From positions 8,385,035-8,449,034 of the forward strand of contig NC_064772.1 of NCBI RefSeq assembly GCF_011397635.1: a DNA stretch of 64,000 bases, given 5' to 3'. Both the position numbers and the translations under genes were made by a program. This stretch comes from Epinephelus fuscoguttatus (Eukaryota; Chordata; Actinopteri; Perciformes; Serranidae). Below the pieces are notes generated by a model. That model was not told where the DNA came from, searched no databases, and worked only from the letters and a program-made list of their open reading frames with translations. Shown in pieces: positions 32,760 to 45,500 of the stretch (its first letter is position 1; every line of letters starts with the position of its first letter).

Positions 32760-34200
32760 TTTTTTTTTTTTTCCTCTTGTGGTCGGTAAATTTAAATTCA
32801 ATTTGGCTTGTGGGCAACAGTTAATGTTGCAATTTGCTTCTATCATATCTATCTGGTTGACCAAGGTTTCTGGCATCATGACTTGTGTGCCAGATGGAAG
32901 TTCTTTTCTAAGCTTTTCTAACAACCCATTTCATGCCAACTTTGAAGCACATGTTTGAATCTTGCAAATCACATGGCTTATAGGCCAACATGTGGTATTT
33001 ATCAGGACAAAGCTATTAGGTAAACTTTACAGCACCATTGACTGAACTCAAGGGATATTGTTGTACCTTGCTGTCAGGTATAATGTGTTGCCACAAATTT
33101 CATTTACCATTTCACATTTGTTTCTCAAAACAAACATGCAGAACATACCATAAGCCTTTACTGATCCCCAGAGGGGAAATTAAAGTGCAGCACAAATGAG
33201 TACAAATGAATATAGAGATGTAAAAGTCAAGACAACATAAAATAAAAGGTTAATGTCTTCCATAAGTGTGGCATTTTATTGTGCTTTTCTATGATTTTCT
33301 TTGATTTACTTTAATTAAAGGTATTAGGTTTTTAGGTATGAGAGGGAGTTTTTCTTTCTCATGATGTTGCATGTTTATCATAGTGAACAAATTGCAATTT
33401 AATTTTCTGTTCAATTCACACTCAATTTTCCAATATATAAAACTTGTATTTCATATCGCTTATCTATGTCTCAATTAAAACGTCAACTAAACGAAACTAT
33501 TTTTGCACCAAACATATCCTGTGGGGAAAAACGCCCATTAAAGTCTGTGCCCTTGCATACATGACAAAGGTTTTTTCAACTTAAGGATTTCAGTTTTTCA
33601 ACTTAACTTTCAATCAGGGTTTTTTTTTTTATTTTTTCTAACTGACTGCTGTGCCAAGTTAGATATTCAGGCTGCGGCTGCCATTTTTGCTATGTTTTTC
33701 TGGGAGAACAGTCATATGCATATGTTGCTGATATGCAACATGACTGTTTCTTAAATTAAGCTATTTGTATAGTTCCCTCTGTGCTGTTTCCTTGTTGCAG
33801 CAGCAGCTACATTTGTTGTGAACATAGTTATTTATGGAGGGGGAAGGTCATGCATTTTCTCCGTCACTCAGGGAGGCCTAAGGAAAAATATTTGTAGCTT
33901 CGGGGAGGGTCAAGAAAGAGTCACACTAAAGCATCCCTCTGACAGATTAAGTACAGTCCCTAAAAGCTTTATTAACTGGAAAAGGGTCTGAAGTTTATGA
34001 TACGATTTCTTGCCAGTTCTGTTTTTACCCTTGTACCAACATTTGATATTACAGACGACATCCTCTCCACTAGAGGGCACACTGCTGCAAAGTGTGCACA
34101 CAGCGACTGAAGAATGATTGGCACCTTGGTCTTCCAATAGGATAATTCAAAACCTCGACGTTTCGACCAATCAGATAACAACTTCTGACTCTACTGGGTG
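32760..34200. other. spacer between P/Q copies and emc9
   Basis: I see no gene. The piece at 33140-33250 (TTTACTGATCCCCAGAGGGG and AAATTAAAGTGCAG) resembles a common teleost retroelement-derived repeat. The rest is AT-rich. The emc9 promoter must lie at the right end. Confidence 0.45.
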
Positions 34201-34649
34201 GGACCGGAAGTAGCCATTCGGACGCTTTTTGAAATTAGCTGTCAAGTGAGACACTTAGCTGTTACAGCGCTGCTAAAACCTCCAAAACAATAGGAAAACC
34301 TAAATGAACCAATATATTTGAAAATCTGAAAGCAGGAATCGGTTGGTCACTCTAGTCTTACTATATTATATCTTATATCTGTAAAGGTAAGTGTTAATTC
34401 AGTTGTGATTGGTTTGCTAGTATGCTAATGCTAATGTGTGTCCATTGAGCCACATCCAGTTTTAAACACAACCTTTGGGCCGATTTTGTCCCTGATTTTA
34501 GGATTACATATTAACGACTCCTGTTTTATATGTGTGTGAAAATGGTTGTGGTCGTTAACGTGTGATGCGTCAGTACATTTAGCCTCTGCCGGGTTGTTTT
34601 GAAGTCAGTTTTCAGTGCTTTTGTCTTTATGTCCTCTCAGTAAATCATC

Positions 34650-37600
34650 ATGGGCGAGGTGGAGCTGTCCTGCCGGGCTTATGTGAAGATGTACCTGCAC
34701 GCCTGCCTCTTTCCGCGTTGCAGCATCAACGGACTCCTGTTGTCGTCCAGCTCAGCAGGCGGTGCTGTCTGTGTGACAGACTGCGTCCCGCTGCTTCACT
34801 CCCACCTGCCCCTGGCTCCCATCACTCAGTTGGCCCTCACACAGGTAGGACATCTGCCGACAGGTATTGGTTCAGTTTAGCTGATCAGAATCCTCGTACT
34901 AGCATCAGCTAATCTGACTGGGGTTCGACAGTGGTGCAGCGTTAGGTTTTCTTGAAAGTCTGGTATGTGTAAGCCCTAAATCATACCTCTCATGGTAACA
35001 CAATTCAAAATGTTTTACTCATTTCCCGACAACACTCATTGCATAACATTCTGTGTATACCCATACTATGTACTATTTAGTGTGCCAGAAAAAAAATTAG
35101 TAGGTATCAGTACATGATATGTCAAATACAGTATGCCAATAATATCATAATGTTCTACTGCATCAGGTCACATTGTGCAATCTGCAAGCCAGCATGCTTT
35201 TCTGGCTATTCTAAGCCACAGTCCTCTGCGCAGTGGAAGATCCGCCACATAAACTTAGCCGCAGACACATGACAGCTCATTGATAACTGTCAGGAGCGGC
35301 AATGACAGATGACAGCGCAATCAAGTGACTGATGGCCCTTCAAATTGTCATAATAGGAATATTAATTGTTTAACAACAAAGTAATCATAACGATTACCAA
35401 CAACAAAAGGACATAACTGGAAATAAATGATAGAGAAATGCATGTGTAATTTTAACTATCATGAATATAATACTGCATGTTAGAATCCACAATGTATGCA
35501 AGTATAACTTAAAAGTTAAAAACACATTAAACAACAGCAGTGTTAACCAGGTTGACCTCTGTCTCTGGTGAGCTCAGCGAATGGCATTTTTTGATTTTAT
35601 TGCCAAAGTAACATATATCAGCAAGAGGGTCAAAGTTCAGAGCGTAATGTCATGAGGAAATGGTATGTCCTGATTGTGTGCATACTGCCTGCAACAGTAC
35701 ATACTTCCTAAGGTGCGGTGCAGTACCTGCTAAAAGTAAAAAGAAGTATACAATTCAAAACCCGAAGCCTAAAGCTTGAGCTGTCTTTGGCAGTAAGCTC
35801 TGTAATTAATTATAAATGATTAAATGCGAAATCAGTGAGAAGGACACTGCTCAAATAGAATACATAGTGATGAGCCACATTATATTTGGTGTCTGTCAAA
35901 ACTGCTTATCATTTCTTATGTTTCTCTGCAGAATCATGCTTTGGTATTTGTGCCAATGTTGAGACATGCATTAGCTGGTATACTTGGCAGTTTTCTTTTT
36001 TTTTTTAAATTAAATTAATACACATAGTAACTCCATTTTTTATGTATGTCCTAGATCTATTCAATATATAAGAAACCACAGGGCTTAACATTAACTTTTG
36101 GAAGTGTTGTAAGGCCGGAAACCAGGCCTCAGCTTTTGGTTGCCGAAACTGAAAATATGGTTGCCATTTTTAGTCACTTTAAATTAAATTAATTAAGATA
36201 GTATGTAGTTATACGTCAGCTTAATAATGAAAATGTCACATAAAAGAATGTTGAAGAGTTACTTATTACAGTAACTGAATAATATACTTTGTAGTTTATG
36301 TTTTTTCTCATACTTTACAGAATTTGAATCCATGTTATCCATGTTCTTGGTAAACACATACTAATAGTGCAACTGTTGCCATGTTGTCCAGGAAGCTACC
36401 GGTTGCTTGTTCATTCGTTCGCTCCTTTTCACATTTCTCTTTGCTGTTGTCTCTGAAACAGGTGCCTGTGTGTACACCAGTAAACACACCAATGCACGTG
36501 CAGCGTTTTCTTATTCTGGTTCTTACTGTAACAGCTTTTTTAAATATAACTAATGCAACAAATTTTAAAAATGTATTTATTTTAGGGTGCATGTTTTGCT
36601 GGCAGTTTGCGGGTTTTATTGTCTGTCATTATGTTAAATATATGGCAAAGAACTGTGGAAAAACATATTTTTGATGTTGGTGTAATCTGTCATTGATTTA
36701 CTAGTCAGCCGTTGACTCATTGACTGATTTATCTCCCTGCTGAGAATGATACTTTATCCCAGTATCCTTTTCACTTAGTCCTCATTGTTAAAATGTTGTT
36801 TAAACTACACTGCATTGGTGCAAATTATGTAGACATGCGAACATTACTCTCATATGTGGAGGCTGAGCATGTCATTTCTGTGAAGGCTTTCCACCATATT
36901 TTGGAATTGGGCTGCAGAGATTTGCTCTGTAGAAATGGCAAATGTGGGGCATCGGTGGCTTACTGGTAGAGCAGGCGCCCCATGTACAAGGCTGTTGCCG
37001 CAGCGGCCCGGGTTCGACTCCAGCCTGTGGCCCTTTGCTGCATGTCACTCCCTCTCTCTCTCCCCCTTTCACACTTGTCTGTCCTATCAGGTAAAGGCTA
37101 AAAATTCCCCCAAAAAATCTTTAACAAAAAAAAAGAAATGGCAAATGTAATTTCCGCCTTCCTGGACAGAAAAGCGTGACAAACTCAGTCAGAAATTTTA
37201 AAGTTAGAGGAGCCTTTCAAGATTCTTGCAATACTTTCAAAACAGCTGCAGGAAAATAAGCTTATATGTAATTTATTATTTAGAAAAGGTTATGCTTTGC
37301 TCTGTGGCTCAAATGTGAACCAGGTAATCACTATATGATACAGTTTAAAGTGAAACAAGGAGCTACCAGTGTGAGAAACAAGATACAACACCAAGGCATG
37401 AGGGCTAAGAGGGTTTGGTGGACAAAGATGGAAGTGCTAACTTTATTCAGTAAGTTGAAACCCACAATAGAAACACAGATTTTTTATATAGTACCTTATC
37501 CAAGAGTTTATGAAAAAAGAGCATCTTGCCTAAAAAGACTGTGATGGAAAATTCTGGTATTTGACCATATCTAACCTATAGTGTGTTCTGCATGTGTTGT

Positions 37601-38953
37601 ATAAGGTTACTTGTTTTGATGAAACTGAACTTCTCACCTAATAAGTATTGCGCATTTAACCCCTACTGTCACAGCAGTGTGAGATACAGCAGGGGCCTAA
37701 TGGACATCAAGTGTCCTTGTAAGCCTCAAGAGATGTATCATAGGGATGCTTACTGCAGAACCACCTGAGTGCCATATATTTTGACTATTGACATGCATGT
37801 GTTTTGGGAACTACAAAGATAGCATTGCTTAAGAACATCTAGGCACTCACTCACTGACTGACTGTTCATGCGGTTGTATGTGTGTGATTCCATTCATGAA
37901 TGCTTATTAAAACTCAAGAAAGACAGCCTAATTAAATAGTTGTTTTGCCACCACAAGACCAACCGTATGTGTTTTCCAGCATTAAAAAAAGCCCCAGGAA
38001 GATTCACCTAAATCTGCCCAAATATGAGCCTAATTTGAGAATGACGGTCTGTTCTCGTTTCAGGTGGATGTGTGGTGTTCACAGACTCAGCAGAGGATAG
38101 TTGGATACTATCAAGCCAATGCCTGCGTTTCAGATAGCAGGTTAGTTTCCTGTCCATGATGCCTCTCCAAACCCCTGCTTATTTCAGCTATACTACATCT
38201 TTTATGAGATGTTTCCTCAAATTTTTCATTCTTTTGGTTGAGTATTTTAGTAAAATGTTAACCTTTCTAACGTTTTATTTAATCTGTTTTAATCTTTTGA
38301 ACCCAACAGCCCGACGCCGTGTGCACTGAAGATAGCTGATAAGATTTCTGAGCAGTTTGACAACGCAGTTTTGTTAATGGTAAGAATAAGTAAAGCAGTT
38401 TGTTTAACAATCCCTTCGCCTGTTTGCTAGTAGAGACAAGAATACGCTACAGTAGTGGTGAAACTATCTAGTGATGAGTCAGTTAAGTAAGTTTAAGTTA
38501 TTCTTGGATTTCTCGATTTAGTATCACAAAGTTTTTCTTGGTAAGCAGTTTAAATGAATGTCACTTGAAATGTCACTGTTGATATTTTCTTTTATTATTT
38601 TGTTGGGGAATAAAACAGAAGTTTATTTTACAGGCCTTCAATTTCCTAATAATTTTCATTTTCTCTTTTTGATTTTGATAATTATTTTTATCAAAGGGGG
38701 GTGCATCTTGCTATTGACAGTTTACTTTGCAGATTTTCCAAAATTATAGATTTGTACAAAAATAAAATACAAGTAACAAAAGTAGTAATAATGACAGTAA
38801 GATTAGTAACAAAGTAATATTTAGTACAATTTAGAGTACAAATATAGAGTGCAAATAGACGAATTAATACATGAATAGAAAATGACACTAACTAAATCCA
38901 AAAGAAATAAAACAAGAATAAGATAACACAATGACATTACTAACCCCCAAGTG

Positions 38954-38999
<46 letters not shown>

Positions 39000-40045
39000 T
39001 GATATTGTATAAATTAAAAAATGGATTAGTCATGAGTTTCATACATTTATTGAATATGTTTTTGCTCCACAGCTTGATGGCGGAAAGATGTCGCCAGATT
39101 ATCGGGTTCCTCCCATTGTGATGTACGAGCGTAAAGACTCAAGATGGATGCTCAAAGACAAACACACGTAAGTGACAGCTGACATTTTTGTCATGAGTTC
39201 AACCTCTCGGGCTGTAAACAGACTCCACCTTCCAACTTCCTAGTGCTTGATTCGTTCATGTAGTATAAGATCCCCAAGAAAATTGGGTTTGTTTTCTCTG
39301 TAATTGAAATTTAATTGATTCATTAGTTTTAGTTTTTACATGTAAAATTGATTTATAAACATATTTTTGATCTTTTTTTTCTTCACAAAATGGCCCAATC
39401 CTTTAAATCTTCCCTGGTACATACAAAATAAGTCAACATCAGGCATAATTTTTAATTCTTGCTTGCCCTAATCAAAGACCAGAACACTACATTAAAGGGA
39501 TAGTTTGGATCCTGGGGGACCGTGGGGTTGTATGGGGTATTTGGAGGCTGCTTGGTATATTAACTTCAGTTTCCCGTTGGGAAGGGCTGTTTGACAGCAA
39601 GGTAAAGTAGTGAAAATATTCTAAATTTAGCATACACTCCAATAGATTTTATTAGGTTGCTAAAATACATTTTGTTGCCAACCCCTCCACAGCAGCACAT
39701 TGCTTAGCTTCCATGGTGGCGCTCCTGCTGCTTCTCCAAACTACTCTATGTAATACACTGACTATGGTTAAGTACCTCACACAATCCCACTTCACAAGAT
39801 CCAAACCTTCCCTTTAACACTGCCCTTTGTCCTTTTTTTATTTGTTATTTTTCACTGTGTTCAGGATAATGCTGAGACAGTGGGAGGAGACTCGGGCGAT
39901 TGCCAGTCAGATGCTGGAGTCAGGTGATCACACACTACTGGTGGATTTTGACAGCCACTTGGACGACATTACAAAGGACTGGACCAACCAGAAACTGAAC
40001 ATCAAGATAGCCGAGCTCACCTCGCCAGCCAACGGGAACATCTAG
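34650..40045 (+). CDS. emc9: ER membrane protein complex subunit 9 (EMC8/EMC9 family), complete
   Basis: EMC8/EMC9 are alternative cytosolic-face subunits of the ER membrane complex, which inserts transmembrane helices, especially tail-anchored and first signal-anchor segments. Coding exons are 34650-34844, 38064-38140, 38310-38379, 39073-39167 and 39865-40045, all GT-AG, giving 205 aa. A noncoding first exon probably ends at 34386 and splices to 34641. The start is the first ATG after that acceptor: MGEVELSCRAYVKMYLHA matches EMC9 (MGEVE-) rather than EMC8 (MPGVKL-). Landmarks are the NGLLL segment, DVWCSQT with GYYQAN, DNAVLLMLD and LVDFDSHLDDITKDWTNQ. The fold is MPN-like with no metal-binding JAMM motif, as expected. 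The frame is intact. The introns hold a SINE, a CA repeat and a MITE. It converges on irf9, 2.5 kb away. Confidence 0.95.
36946..37133 (+). mobile_element. complete tRNA-derived SINE, copy 2, with 15-bp target duplication
   Basis: The element starts GGGGCATCGGTGGCTTACTG, with box A (TGGCTTACTGGTAGAGC) and box B (GGTTCGACTCC) RNA polymerase III motifs. A pyrimidine-rich body and an A-rich tail follow. AGAAATGGCAAATGT is duplicated exactly at 36931-36945 and 37134-37148, so the insertion is target-primed and fairly recent. It lies in the first coding intron of emc9. The second copy in the window is at 21186-21297 on the other strand. Confidence 0.93.
37548..37720. repeat. dispersed repeat shared with 53080-53230
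   Basis: AATTCTGGTATTTGACC, ATAAGGTTACTTG, TTAACCCCTACTGT and GGCCTAATGG recur in the same order at 53090-53230. No ends are defined and there is no coding capacity. It lies in the first coding intron of emc9. Confidence 0.6.
38956..38995. repeat. (CA)n microsatellite in emc9 intron
   Basis: A CA run of about 38 bp in the intron before the exon starting at 39073. Confidence 0.97.
39492..39818. mobile_element. MITE with AAAGGGATAGTTTGG ends and TTAA flanks
   Basis: TTAAAGGGATAGTTTGGATC at the left is mirrored by GATCCAAACCTTCCCTTTAA at the right. About 30 bp of inner sequence (GTGGGGTTGTATGGGGTA and TTAAGTACCTCACACAAT) also pairs. The TTAA at both ends fits a piggyBac-type target site but may be part of the repeat itself. 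It lies in the last intron of emc9. A related larger copy is at 53302-54125. Confidence 0.7.
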
Positions 40046-42551
40046 ACTGAGAAGTAGCATCAGTTTGTGGTAGAGCTCAGATTTATTTATGTTCTCACCC
40101 GACATCATGTGACTTTTATAATCTGACACAAACACACAGAGATTAGGTTTATTTTTAATGCCTTTTCTGGACTGAACAGGGACATGACATAGAACATGCA
40201 TAAATAACAAATATATGTACAGCTTGGTAGATCTCCACAGTCATCCACCCCCTCCTCAGAGTATGCCTTGTGGTCCAGCCCAACACGCTGCTGATTTAAA
40301 GGAAAAATTCACCTTAAATACACCTTTTGACACTATTTCAATGCACCTGTGGTACTTTTGATCCCGTTTTGTCTTTTTGTTGCTTTTTATTGTTATTTCT
40401 GTGTACATAACAAGCTCCAGGGAGTGGACAAATAACAGAAATGCCTTACAATACAAAAGTTCTGCAGTAAATACAGATTTGTTGAAGCTCAAAAGGTTTG
40501 TTTTCTGTCAGACTGTTAGGTGATTCAGGTTTGAATGCATGATATCCTGATTAGCTGATCAAGTGGAAAAACTAGAAATGCTTATGTATAAAAATATAAA
40601 AGTTATAAAAGTTTAAATTTATATTGCACTATAATTTAGTTGTAAGCAGAAGTGTTTATTTATGTATTTCTTTCAACAACTTTAACTTCTCCTGTGGGCA
40701 CCCCTAAGTGGCAGCTGCTGTATAAATAATAGATAGATAATCGATGGCAGTATAGTAAAGGACAGTATATGTAATAATATAAAATGTCTTCTCAGGAAAA
40801 GTAATGATTGTTGATAAACATTCTACATGAATAAACCCTTAAAAACGTCCTTTATAGCTGCATACAGCCACATTATAGTTTGTTAAAAGTAGTTTATTAA
40901 ATGGTAATTAATGCTGAAAAGGGGGTTAAAGTAAAGTGTTACCATAGCAACTCTTGGACATTTTGTATATGAATTCTCATAAATCATGTCAACTTTTGCT
41001 CAGTGTTAACCGCATTAGGAAAGAGGAACAGTGTTGCATGCTCAAGCACACACTTAGCACCATATTTGCATGTAAACACGCCAAATTACCACCTTTTAAA
41101 AAATGACCAACAAGTTGTATAGATGCATCTGAGAGCCTCGACAAAAGCCAAATATCCTGAGCTTCAGCAGACTGAATTTATTGCAGGACTTCTGTACTGA
41201 AATGTAGGTTTTGTACTTTTGTTTGACCCTTACCTATACACAATGATGCCAGTAAAATATTTTGAAAGATTTCAAATGTCTTTAAGAATTTGTAACTCTG
41301 AAAATACTAACCCAGAGTCACTCGTTCTCTCTTAGAGGTCAAGGTAACCTGTTTCCACTCTTGTAAATTTCATAACCCATAATAAAATTGCACTCAACGG
41401 CCTAGCTGAATGATTTCTGACAGTAGAGCAGGAGTAAAGAAGGTTTGATTTTTTTTCCTTTAAGAGTCCCCAAAGTCTCATCAACAGTGTGAAACAGCTT
41501 TTTTTATATTCTATTAAAAAACAACCTTCAGTCCACATTTGTAAATGTATCAATGTCCGACATGACAAAGAACTAACCTCAGAGTTTGAGTAAAAGGATA
41601 CATTAAAAATATAAAAATGATTATGATGATAATGATAATTATTTTGTTTTTAATATAGCTACAACTACTTTCATGACGGTGTGTTTCCCTTTTATATTAC
41701 AATAATAATTGACATCTAAACGCTTAACAAGACCAAGGAACAAAGTTTTTATAGTGCTGTAGTATAAACACATGACATCATTTGCTTAGGAGAATAACAC
41801 GTGCAGCCATGATCGCAGAAGTAAGATCACATTTTCAAGGAAGGAAGACAACTAGAGCTGCAACTAGCGCTTATTTTCAGAATCAATTCGTTGTTTGGTC
41901 TATAAAATGTTAACAAGTAAAAAAAAAACAGCAACAAAAAAACAAGTACATTGAAGAAAGTGACAATTTTTCCACTAACAGTCAAAAACCTGAAGATATT
42001 AAAGTTAATGTCATATATGACAAAGAAAGAAGTGCAGATCTGAGAGGCTGAAGAATGTTCAGAGAATGTTTAAACGACTGACGGAAGTAATTGATTATCA
42101 AAGTGGCTGCTGATTAATTCTGTCAACTGACTAATTGTTGCAAATCTGAAGTTCTCAGTGTAGGCTTACATGTAGTGCTTCCAGTTCACCAACAAATCTC
42201 TACAAAGGTTGTGAGGAGTCAAAAGTCCATCCCAAAAAAGTTCATTATACATTTTCAGGGTCAAAAGATGCCACTTCATCTGTAGATCCAGTCTCAAAAA
42301 GCATTTTCGTAAGTGTTGTGAGACTTGTTTTATGTCTGTTAGAGCTGGGCGATAGGAAAATATACACTTGCCACAAATACTAGTCAGATATCTGACTCTG
42401 TAATGAATCTGGTTTTAATTTGGTGTATTTTAGATGATAGATTTACAGTGATGTTGAAATATCACTCAGCCCGGTTACTCTTATTTTGAAAGAATGGGCT
42501 TGTCTCTTACTTTGGAATGAATCCCCCCCCTCCCCACGTTGGACAAAGTGC
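40046..42551. other. emc9-irf9 convergent intergenic region
   Basis: Contains the 3' UTRs of both genes. AATAAA-type signals occur (for example near 40830), but I cannot decide which are used. A dispersed MITE-like copy sits at 41855-42140. No further gene is seen; the 41332-41568 minus frame has no support. Confidence 0.5.
41855..42140. repeat. 'GAGCTGCAACTA' teleost MITE copy
   Basis: The left edge GAGCTGCAACTAGCG is followed by TTGTTTGGTCTATAAAATG and GTGACAATTTTTCC. The right edge is GACTAATTGTTGCA. This is a diverged copy of a family with mirror-like ends that is very common in teleosts. Fragments of similar sequence occur near 3146-3500, 44300-44420 and 51010-51100. Confidence 0.55.
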
Positions 42552-45500
42552 TCAGATTGTCACGAGGGTAATTGCTTCAGAGTCCGGTTGAGGCACGGTG
42601 ACCAGGTTCAGAGTTATTTCTCCCTTTGGAGACTCGTTGGCCAATGACTGGAGGAAGTTGATGGACTGAAAGAAGCACTGCGCGTCCTGGACCTGCTGCT
42701 CTGCCCATGAAAAGGTGATCTGCAGAGGAGAGCACAGGGACGAGCAGGTAACAATATTATTTTATTACAATTATTATCATTATTAATTATGTTTTACCTT
42801 AATTGTATTGAGGGCTTAAAAAAACAGCTTGTAACAATAACATAAATATAGGGATCAAACTCAATTTTGGGATCAATCACTTGATGACTTAAGATTTAAA
42901 ATGAGTGTAATGAAATTTACATGAAAGAAAATATCATGAATATTGTTTGTGATTCAGAGGTCTACAAATGTTTTGCAGCCAATGCAAAAAGTTTTCAGGG
43001 AGCAATTAATAATAGTTATGTGTAATGTATACTATAAAGAAATTATAGTTTTAGAAAGGTAACTTTTAACTGATAATAGTTTTAAGGAAGTACTAATCAA
43101 TAAAACTAAGTAAGTAAGTAAGTAACAATTACTGTAACAATTACGTTTAAGTAATAATTAATAGACAATACTTTTTAGTAAATAATAATTACCAATACTT
43201 TGAAGAAAATATTTATAGTTTTAACTAAGTTATAATTGATCAACAATAGTTTTAAGCAATGATTAATAAAAAAATACCTTTAATCAATGATGAGTTAATA
43301 ATAGTTTTTAGTGTGTAATAATTTATAATTGTTTTTTAAGTAAAAAATATATATATTAGTTAAGATTTTTTTAAGTAAATACTAATTAATTTATTTATTT
43401 ATTCAAGTAAATAACAGTAATAAGTATTTTTAAATAATAATTAAACAGTCTTAAATAATAATTGATTCCAATATTTTTAAATAATAATACCTTTAGGTAA
43501 GAAATAACTAATTTCATAATTAGTTAATAAGTTTAATTAATAAATAATTACCAATACTTTTATTCTTAATAATTATATAATATTTTCAAGTAAATGCAAA
43601 TATTTTTAAGTAAATCTTAAGTACTTCGTATATTCGTATATTGGCGTATAATCGCCATTCGTATACTATTTTTGAGAAATGATTTATACACAATAGTTTT
43701 AAGTAATAAATAAGTCAAAAATAGTTTTAGTGAGTAATAATTTATAATACTTCTTAAGAAAATAACAATAATTACTATTTTTGTAAGTAATAATTAACAA
43801 TAATTTTAAGTAAAAAGTTGCTATAACATTTGAGTGCAGTGTAAACTTCCTTTCAATATGATTTATTTGACGAAAACATGCCACTTTGAGTCTTAATCAG
43901 AAAATGTGAAAATATAAAAATTCATCCCCCAGGTGCTGAAAGCCCTATTTCAATCAAAAGCCTCACTGTGGTGATCATACCAGTTATAAATACATGAAGA
44001 AATAATCTTCTAAAATACACTTACATTTACCTTAACTATGATGAGTTTTCCAGATGGGTCTTCAGTGTTACTCAGCTCTTCTCCAAAACACAGAGTGACG
44101 CCACACTCAGGAGGCTCGCCACCGTTTGTACGGAAGTGATCCAGATCTGATTATGAGGGAAAATTAAAGTTACACAATGAATTTTACTGTACTAGGACTA
44201 GATTCAGTTTTTGGCCACATATATATATTTTTTTAAACAGATTTACTGGTTTGAGGTTAGATTTGGGATGTACACAAGCTATTCGGGGTTGTAACTGAAA
44301 ATTAATTTAATTATTGATTTAATTTCTCAATTTTTGTCTATGTAATGTCAGAAAACACAAAAAAATGCCTTTTGAAACCAAAGTGGGTTAATCAAATTCT
44401 GTGTTTTAGATACAACAGTCCAAAACCCCAAACATTCATACTGTATATATCTAGCTTATTCATATCTACCTTACTTAGATAAGTTATTTATATTACTGCT
44501 ATACATATATACATTACTCTGAACTTTACTTCTTTTACACTTTTAGTTAGATGCTAAACTGCATGTCATTGTCAGTACTCTGTGACATGAAAATAAAGTT
44601 GAATCTAGTTTCATTTAAATATGTATTTAGTTTGTGATCATATCTGACAAACAATTGAGAAGCTGTAACGACAGAATGCTTTCAATTTTTATCTTGAAAA
44701 ATGACTGACTGTAATAATGAATCACTTAAGCTGCCATTAGTTTTTGTTCATAAATTTAAATTTAAATTTAAATCAACTAAATGTTTAAACTGTATATTAA
44801 ATACATATGTTAGAAATTGTTCTGTTTTCTTCAGACTGTTCTTTGAAATTGAATTCAAACTGTCATGTTTACACACACTGGATTTAATTAATCAAGTAAC
44901 CTGGCTTTAACCTAAATTTAATCACCTTAAAGACTTTGAGTCACATGAATTACGTGAATGTTCAGTGTCTCAGTGAGGTGTTAGAGGTTGAGCCAGAGAT
45001 CAAACTCACCTCGCTTGAAGATCTCTTTACTGAAGAGCAACACTGGCTCTGTGTTTCTCTCCATCTTGTGCAGCCCCGGTGTGGTCGTGTGCGGCCCTGT
45101 CCAGAAGACCCGCCCCTGGCAGAACCTTTTACCATAAACTCCCCCAGACATGGTGGTCAGCACCACTCCTTTCTCCATGAAGGGCAGCAGGGTGAACAGA
45201 GCCTGCAGCTCTGGACCGGCCGGCAGCGTGGAGGGCGGCTCAGGCAGCGGGATACGAGGAAACCTGCCCTTCAGGGCGGCCGGCGTCGGTGGAACAGGAG
45301 AGGAAGGTAAGTACATTATCCTGACGTCGCTGTTCTGGATTTGACGTTTGAGGACCTCCTGTCCTAAATAATGAACCACCACATTGAAGTATTCCTGGAC
45401 TGGAGAGACAGGAACAGAGACGGGGGAGGATTAAAACATGAGAAGTCAGGTTTAGGTAAATTAACAGATGCTTTAACTTTCAACCTACTGAATCATGTGC

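Noticed and set aside
36946-37020. tRNA gene at the SINE head
   Set aside because: Box A and B are present but the cloverleaf does not close, it is followed by a SINE body and A-tail, and a second copy exists.
34650-40045. EMC8 instead of EMC9
   Set aside because: MGEVE start, the DVWCSQT segment and linkage to irf9/rnf31 match EMC9; EMC8 begins differently and carries an extra loop.
44936-45310. 124-codon plus-strand frame
   Set aside because: Antisense shadow of the irf9 association-domain exon.
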